This document shows, piece after piece, positions 6,585 through 10,753 of a stretch of DNA of 10,753 bases. Numbering within the stretch: the first letter of the stretch is position 1; each line of letters starts with the position of its first letter. This DNA comes from JARLFX01 sp036404255. GTDB taxonomy: Bacteria; Acidobacteriota; Terriglobia; Terriglobales; Acidobacteriaceae. The notes below the pieces were generated by a model. It worked only from the letters and a program-made list of their open reading frames with translations, had not been told where the DNA came from and did no database searches. Position numbers and translations under genes: made by a program. The stretch is taken from assembly GCA_036404255.1 (NCBI GenBank), contig DASWOP010000168.1, positions 1-10,753 of the forward strand. Direction: 5' to 3'.

Positions 6585-7103
6585 TTACCCTTTACGCTTT
6601 AGACGGTCGAGGAGCCAGAAAAACACCACCGCTACCAGTGCGTTCACCACAATCCGCATCGCTTCATGCAGCCACAGCCAGCGTGTATCAAACCCCAGCA
6701 GCCGCCGCTCGATGATGTAGATCAGAAGCGAATTCCCCAGCGTGAAGACAGCCGCCAACAGCATGCGGGAGATATTGTTCTCCACGTCGATGCGTATGCC
6801 GATAGAAGCCGCGGCGTAGCCCACAATCGACTTCGCCATGCCGTTCACTCCAATGGGATGCCCCGTCTGCGCATCCTGCACCAGCCCGATCACCATGCCA
6901 GCCAGCGTGCCTGTGATTGGGCCGCGCAGTGTGATCGCAAAATAGATAACCACCAGAAGCGGCAGATCGAGCAGCCCGAAGTGCGGGAAGAGGTGCGGCA
7001 CATAGCCCTGCAGAATAAGCGCCAGCACCGGCACCACCACCAGCACCAGCGGGTGAAAGGCAGGCTCGTTCTCAAGCTGTGTCAACCTGCTGTTCATGCT
7101 CAT
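6585..7103 (-). CDS. mreD: rod-shape-determining membrane protein MreD
   Basis: A 172-residue protein with about five or six hydrophobic segments (near residues 18-38, 44-59, 63-77, 90-104, 112-131 and 148-165). It carries the family-typical stretch GLVQDAQTGHPIGVNGMAKS (73-92). MreD sits in the inner membrane and, with MreC, connects MreB to the PBP2-RodA synthase. The start at ATG 7103 is set by AGGAG 8 nt upstream and by a TGATG overlap with the mreC stop codon, so the two genes are translationally coupled. A TTG one codon earlier is in frame but fits less well. TAA at 6585 overlaps the ribosome-binding region of mrdA. Confidence 0.93.
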   Translation of the reverse strand: MSMNSRLTQLENEPAFHPLVLVVVPVLALILQGYVPHLFPHFGLLDLPLLVVIYFAITLRGPITGTLAGMVIGLVQDAQTGHPIGVNGMAKSIVGYAAASIGIRIDVENNISRMLLAAVFTLGNSLLIYIIERRLLGFDTRWLWLHEAMRIVVNALVAVVFFWLLDRLKRKG

Positions 7104-8209
7104 CAATGCTGCTCCTGTGTTGCAGCCGGCTGTGCCTCGCCCGGGCGCATAGCAGCCGCCGGCGGTACCGTGCCCGGCGTAAACCTGTCTGGATGCAGAG
7201 CCTGTCCCGGCCGCACCTGCACCGGTGCAGCGGCTGGCGTTCCCGGTGTCGCGCTCTCAGGCGTCTCCACCGTTGGCAGCGCACTTGCAGCCGTGTCCGC
7301 CGCGCTATGCAGCTCCGCGTCGCTTCCCGTCGCTTCAGACAACGCCAACGCCGCGCTGGTCTCCGTAATCACCAGCACCTCTTCCAGTTGCGAGAGGTTC
7401 GCCGCGGGCTTCAGCGTCAGCGCAATATACGGCGGATGCAGCTTGTCCAACGCGATGGATTGCACATCGCCCACCGCCAGTCCCCGCGGATAGACCTGGT
7501 CGCCGCCGCTCGTCAACACGCGTTCGCCCGGCTTGATGCGGTCATCCGGCAGCAGATCGATCACCTGCAACTGCCCTGCAGAGTTACCCCGTAGAATGCC
7601 CCGGATGCGTGTCGTCTCCAGCACCACACCAGCACCCGCTGTCTGGTCATTGATCTGCAGCACCTGCGCTGAGTTGGGGAACACCTCGCGCACCTTACCC
7701 ACAATGCCGTCCGGCGTAATCACCGGCATGTCCACCTTCAAGCCATCGTTCGCGCCCTTGTCGATCAGGATCACGCGCGATTGATCGCTGCCGCTCGTGC
7801 CGATCACCTGCGCCACCACGGTCTTGTAGATGTACTGCTGACGGAACCCAAGCAGCTTCTGCAGCCGCTGCCCCTGGCGCGCATCAGCCATCAGACTCAT
7901 CTGCTCCAGCCGCATCCGGTCCACTTCGCCCTGCAGGTCATGGTTATGCTGCCGCACACCGCGCAAAGAAATGTAGTTGTGCCAAAGGTTGCGCGTCCCA
8001 TGCCCTATGCCGGTCAGCAGCCGTTCCACCGGCGTCACCACTACAGCAACCGCCAGCCGCACAATGCGAACATGATGGCCGTCAGAGCGCGCATCCGCAA
8101 CCGGCGCCACCGTCGGGCGATGGATCTGCGTGGCAAGGGCGATGAGCTGCGCGAGCAGCACGATGCCGAGCACCAGCAAACCTTTATACCGGCTGAAGAA
8201 GGATTCCAT
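7103..8209 (-). CDS. mreC: rod-shape-determining protein MreC
   Basis: A 368-residue bitopic protein: short cytoplasmic start, one membrane segment (about 10-27), then a periplasmic part. Residues about 83-123 form the heptad-like coiled coil through which MreC dimerises. Residues about 130-282 are the paired beta-barrel domain, with the typical stretches VILIDKGANDGLKVDMPVIT (146-165), GIVGKV (168-173) and GERVLTSGGDQVYPRGLAVG (228-247). Residues about 285-368 are a low-complexity Ala/Pro/Thr tail absent from many MreCs. It starts at ATG 8209 behind a weak GAGAG site, 42 bp after mreB, and its TGA overlaps the mreD ATG. MreC scaffolds PBP2-RodA to the MreB filament. Confidence 0.95.
   Translation of the reverse strand: MESFFSRYKGLLVLGIVLLAQLIALATQIHRPTVAPVADARSDGHHVRIVRLAVAVVVTPVERLLTGIGHGTRNLWHNYISLRGVRQHNHDLQGEVDRMRLEQMSLMADARQGQRLQKLLGFRQQYIYKTVVAQVIGTSGSDQSRVILIDKGANDGLKVDMPVITPDGIVGKVREVFPNSAQVLQINDQTAGAGVVLETTRIRGILRGNSAGQLQVIDLLPDDRIKPGERVLTSGGDQVYPRGLAVGDVQSIALDKLHPPYIALTLKPAANLSQLEEVLVITETSAALALSEATGSDAELHSAADTAASALPTVETPESATPGTPAAAPVQVRPGQALHPDRFTPGTVPPAAAMRPGEAQPAATQEQH
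7112..7116 (-). promoter_or_regulatory. mreD ribosome-binding site inside the mreC 3' end
   Basis: CTCCT on the plus strand reads AGGAG on the minus strand, 8 nt before ATG 7103. It fixes the mreD start at that ATG rather than the TTG at 7106, and it lies wholly within the last codons of mreC. Confidence 0.6.
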
Positions 8210-8228
8210 TGCTCTCTATGCCGCGCAT

Positions 8229-8245
8229 CATCCGCACAACGGATG
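8229..8245. repeat. small intercistronic hairpin between mreB and mreC
   Basis: CATCCG (8229-8234) and CGGATG (8240-8245) are perfect 6-bp arms around a 5-nt loop in the 42-bp gap between mreB and mreC. There is no T-run, so it is not a terminator. It could influence mRNA stability or help keep MreB in excess over MreC. It could also be chance. Confidence 0.4.
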
Positions 8246-8251
8246 CGGTGG

Positions 8252-9316
8252 CTACTCGATTGAAATTTTGCGCAACAGTGCGAAGTCGGAGAGCATCTTT
8301 CCCGTACCCAGCACAACCGATGCAAGCGGATCGTCTGCGATAGAAACCGGCAAGCCCGTCTCCTCGCGAATACGCCGGTCCAGGTTCTTGATTAACGCGC
8401 CACCACCCGTCAGCACAATGCCGCGATCGCTGATGTCGGCGGAAAGCTCCGGCGGCGTACGCTCCAGTGCCACGCGGATCGCGTTGATGATGGTCGCAAT
8501 CGACTCACCCAGCGCCTCGCGAATCTCCGAATCTTCAATGGTGATCGTCTTCGGAATACCCTCGATCAGGTTGCGTCCCTTGATCTCCATCGTCAGCGGC
8601 TTGTCCAGCGGGAACGCCGAACCAATCTCGATCTTGATCTGCTCTGCGGTGCGCTCGCCAACCAGCAGGTTGTACTTGCGCTTGAGGTAGTTCATCACCG
8701 CCTCGTCCATCTGGTTTCCGGCCACGCGCACCGAGCGCGAATACACAATGCCCGAAAGCGAGATAACAGCGATATCCGTTGTGCCGCCGCCGATATCGAC
8801 AACCATGTTGCCACCCGGCTCAGTGATCGGCAGTCCAGCACCGATGGCAGCCACCATCGCCTGCTCCACCAGATGCACTTCACTCGCCTTCGCGCGATAC
8901 GCCGAGTCCATAACCGCGCGCTTCTCCACCTGTGTAATCTCAGACGGCACGCCGATCACGATGCGCGGATGCACCAGCATCTTGCGGTTATGCGCCTTCT
9001 GGATGAAATAGTTCAGCATCTTCTCGGTGTGGCGGAAGTCCGCGATCACGCCATCCTTCATCGGCTTGATGGCGACGATGTTGCCCGGCGTGCGCCCCAG
9101 CATCTCTTTCGCTTCCTTGCCCACCGCCTCCACTTCATTCGTCAATTTATTGACCGCAATGATGGAAGGTTCGTTCACGATGATGCCTTTACCGCTCGCA
9201 TAGACGAGCGTGTTGGCTGTACCCAGATCGATCGCCAGGTCGCTGGAAAAAAGACTAAAAATAGAGCGAATGTTGTGAAAACGCGATGTCCGGGAAGAAA
9301 AGCCGTTCTGTGCCAT
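8252..9316 (-). CDS. mreB: rod-shape-determining actin-like protein MreB
   Basis: A 354-residue bacterial actin that polymerises on the inner membrane and guides lateral wall synthesis. The ATPase motifs are clear: phosphate-1 AIDLGTANT (28-36), phosphate-2 DIGGGTTDIAV (174-184) and adenosine motif TGGGALI (303-309), with the conserved MKDGVIADF (86-94). A run of about 20 residues precedes the usual IFSLFSSDLAIDLG opening, so the N-terminus is somewhat longer than in E. coli; it could carry extra membrane-binding residues. The start is ATG 9316 and the ribosome-binding site is weak (AAG-rich). It is the first gene of the operon and divergent from ald. Confidence 0.97.
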   Translation of the reverse strand: MAQNGFSSRTSRFHNIRSIFSLFSSDLAIDLGTANTLVYASGKGIIVNEPSIIAVNKLTNEVEAVGKEAKEMLGRTPGNIVAIKPMKDGVIADFRHTEKMLNYFIQKAHNRKMLVHPRIVIGVPSEITQVEKRAVMDSAYRAKASEVHLVEQAMVAAIGAGLPITEPGGNMVVDIGGGTTDIAVISLSGIVYSRSVRVAGNQMDEAVMNYLKRKYNLLVGERTAEQIKIEIGSAFPLDKPLTMEIKGRNLIEGIPKTITIEDSEIREALGESIATIINAIRVALERTPPELSADISDRGIVLTGGGALIKNLDRRIREETGLPVSIADDPLASVVLGTGKMLSDFALLRKISIE

Positions 9317-9366
9317 ATATTGCTTCTTAACCTTGTGTGGGTGTGCGCTGTGGAGGACGCTCTTTC

Positions 9367-9372
9367 ATTGTA
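9367..9372 (-). promoter_or_regulatory. possible -10 element for the mre operon
   Basis: ATTGTA on the plus strand reads TACAAT on the minus strand, one mismatch from the TATAAT consensus. It would place transcription start about 45 nt before the mreB ATG. No convincing -35 hexamer is seen 16-18 bp upstream, so this is only a candidate. Confidence 0.25.
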
Positions 9373-9457
9373 CGTCCACCCTCGTTTTGCCGCTTATTCG
9401 CTTTTTCGGCCCATCCCCGGCTTTTCATTCCACCCTCGACGTTGTTACCCTTGCTTC

Positions 9458-10570
9458 ATGATTATCGGTGTTCCCAAAGAGATCAAAGACCATGAAAGCC
9501 GTGTCGGCATCACCCCTGCCGGCGTGAAGTCCCTCGTTGACGCTGGCCACAAGGTACTGGTTGAGACCGGTGCCGGTGAGCTTTCCGCCTTCCCCGACGA
9601 CGAATACCAGTCCGCAGGCGCTGAGATCGTCGGTTCCGCCTACGACACCTGGCGTCTCGCCGATATGGTCGTCAAGGTCAAGGAGCCCATCGAGAAGGAG
9701 TACACCCACTTCCGCGAAGGCCTCGTCCTCTTCACCTACCTCCATCTCGCTCCCGTCCCCACGCTCACTGAAGCCCTCCTGACCAAAAAAGTCACCGGCA
9801 TCGCCTATGAAACCGTCCGCGACCGTACCGGCGCCCTGCCCCTTCTCACCCCCATGAGCGAAGTCGCCGGCCGCATGAGCGTCCAGGTTGGCGCCAGCTA
9901 TCTCGAAAAGGAGCACGGTGGCCGCGGCGTCCTCCTCGGCGGCGTCCCCGGCGTCCTTCCCGGTAACGTCGTCATCATCGGCGGAGGCATCGTCGGCACC
10001 AACGCCGCCAAGATCGCTCTCGGCCTCGGCGCCAAGGTCGTCCTCGTCGATCTCAACCTCAACCGCCTCCGCGAGCTGGACGACATCTTCAACGGCCAAC
10101 TCCACACCCTCGCCTCCAACACTTACAACATCGCCCGCGCCACGCAGGAGGCTGACCTCGTCATCGGCGGCGTCCTCATCCCCGGCGCTGCCGCACCCAA
10201 GATCGTCACCAAAGAGATGGTCTCCCGCATGCGCAAGGGTGCCGTCATCGTAGACGTAGCCATCGATCAGGGCGGATGCATCGAAACCGCCCGCCCCACC
10301 ACCCACAGCGACCCCTCCTACCTCGTCGACGGCGTCGTGCACTACTGCGTCACCAACATGCCCGCCGCCGTGCCCAACACCTCCACCCTGGCGCTCACCA
10401 ACGCGACCTTCCCCTACGTAATGAAGCTCGCCAAACTCGGTGCCGAACAAGCCATCCGCGAAGACGCAGGCATCGCCGAGGGCGTGAACACCTTCGGCGG
10501 CATCCTCACCTACGCCGCCGTCGCCCAGGCGCAGAAGAAGCAAAGCCGCCCCATCAGCGAGCTCGTCTAG
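9458..10570 (+). CDS. ald: alanine dehydrogenase (NAD-dependent)
   Basis: A 370-residue enzyme for the reversible oxidative deamination of L-alanine to pyruvate and ammonia with NAD. It opens MIIGVPKEIKDHESRVGITP. The catalytic and substrate residues fall at the canonical family positions: Arg15 (HESRVG), Lys75 (VKVKEP), His96 (FTYLHLAP) and Asp270 (VAIDQGG). The Rossmann fold shows GGGIVG (175-180) and the NAD-selecting Asp198 (VVLVDLN). Length is exactly typical. The frame stays open far upstream across antisense mreB, but family alignment fixes the start at ATG 9458; no strong ribosome-binding site is visible. It is divergent from mreB across 141 bp and is followed 13 bp after its stop by the dispersed repeat. 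The enzyme balances alanine and pyruvate pools, and alanine is also a wall precursor. Confidence 0.97.
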   Translation: MIIGVPKEIKDHESRVGITPAGVKSLVDAGHKVLVETGAGELSAFPDDEYQSAGAEIVGSAYDTWRLADMVVKVKEPIEKEYTHFREGLVLFTYLHLAPVPTLTEALLTKKVTGIAYETVRDRTGALPLLTPMSEVAGRMSVQVGASYLEKEHGGRGVLLGGVPGVLPGNVVIIGGGIVGTNAAKIALGLGAKVVLVDLNLNRLRELDDIFNGQLHTLASNTYNIARATQEADLVIGGVLIPGAAAPKIVTKEMVSRMRKGAVIVDVAIDQGGCIETARPTTHSDPSYLVDGVVHYCVTNMPAAVPNTSTLALTNATFPYVMKLAKLGAEQAIREDAGIAEGVNTFGGILTYAAVAQAQKKQSRPISELV

Positions 10571-10583
10571 CCCTCCATCAAAC

Positions 10584-10717
10584 CCATTTATTTGTCATTC
10601 CGAAGCTTATTTATTTGTCATTCCGAAACTTATTTATTTGTCATTCCGAAGCGTAGCGCGCGGAATCTGCTTTTCTAAGTGGCGCCACAATCATCACATC
10701 AATAGTAAAAATGCTCT
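10584..10717 (+). repeat. dispersed intergenic repeat, copy 2 (three leader units plus core)
   Basis: This is a second direct copy of the repeat at 3320-3431. Its core (10653-10717) matches copy 1 with a few substitutions and small indels: the ATTCCG (10643-10648) / CGGAAT (10661-10666) arms, TGGCGCCA (10680-10687), and the CAATCAT and ATAG-AAAA-TG tail. The leader is expanded to three units. It begins 13 bp after the ald stop codon, so in both places the repeat follows a plus-strand gene. The remaining bases to 10753 show nothing I recognise. Confidence 0.85.
10585..10652 (+). repeat. three tandem ~23-bp leader units
   Basis: Units at 10585-10606, 10607-10629 and 10630-10652 share TTATTTATTTGTCATTCCGA, with one G-to-A change near the end of unit 2 and a CA instead of TTA at the start of unit 1. 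Only the last unit is joined to the core. This looks like slippage or stepwise duplication of the leader. Confidence 0.8.
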
Positions 10718-10753
10718 AAGCCCCACATATGCTTCATGGGATTAAGTCTGCTT

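Noticed and set aside
8873..9457. 195-codon upstream extension of ald
   Set aside because: The extension is antisense to mreB and lacks family similarity; the family start MIIGVPKEIK at 9458 places all catalytic residues at canonical numbers.
9425..10543. 372-codon minus-strand frame antisense to ald
   Set aside because: Gly/Asp/Ala/Val-rich shadow with no recognisable domain, opposite a certain gene.
10585..10666. Possible CRISPR array in the tandem 23-bp units
   Set aside because: Units are directly adjacent with no spacers, and no cas genes are present.

Overview
The window looks like chromosomal DNA from a high-G+C, rod-shaped, Gram-negative-type bacterium. The style of the proteins and the dispersed TTTGTCATTCCGAAGCG intergenic repeat suggest an acidobacterium of the Terriglobus/Granulicella/Edaphobacter kind. 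That placement is inferred from memory, not from a search. Most genes are strongly C/G-ending in codon use. The leftmost 1.4 kb is visibly poorer in G+C and reads as accessory DNA.

Layout. 1-140 is the end of an IS5-like insertion sequence: the first 24 codons of its transposase on the minus strand, plus its terminus. The IS sits against the 3' end of a membrane-anchored tetratricopeptide-repeat (TPR) gene (130-1398, minus). The last three codons and stop of that gene appear to come from the IS, so the gene is probably truncated. 1399-1699 has no convincing gene but holds a perfect 13-bp-arm palindrome. Next come mtgA (monofunctional peptidoglycan glycosyltransferase, minus) and, divergent from it, a Bax-inhibitor-1/YccA-like membrane protein (plus).

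The core is the complete rod-shape (elongasome) operon on the minus strand, read from right to left: mreB, mreC, mreD, mrdA (PBP2) and rodA (9316 to 3453), tightly spaced. MreB forms the cytoskeletal filament. MreC and MreD link it across the inner membrane to the RodA polymerase and the PBP2 transpeptidase that build the lateral wall. A 19-codon mini-ORF lies between mrdA and rodA, and its stop codon overlaps rodA's start. Divergent from mreB, across 141 bp, is ald (alanine dehydrogenase, plus), with all expected catalytic residues at the canonical positions.

Two direct copies of a modular intergenic repeat follow the Bax-inhibitor-like gene (3320-3431) and ald (10584-10717), and they bracket the mre-ald block. 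Each copy has two or three tandem ~23-bp leader units followed by one shared core with a short inverted repeat. I found no tRNA, rRNA, CRISPR array, phage gene or defence system. The features most worth checking are the IS/TPR junction, the palindromic intergenic region, the modular repeat and the mrdA-rodA mini-ORF.
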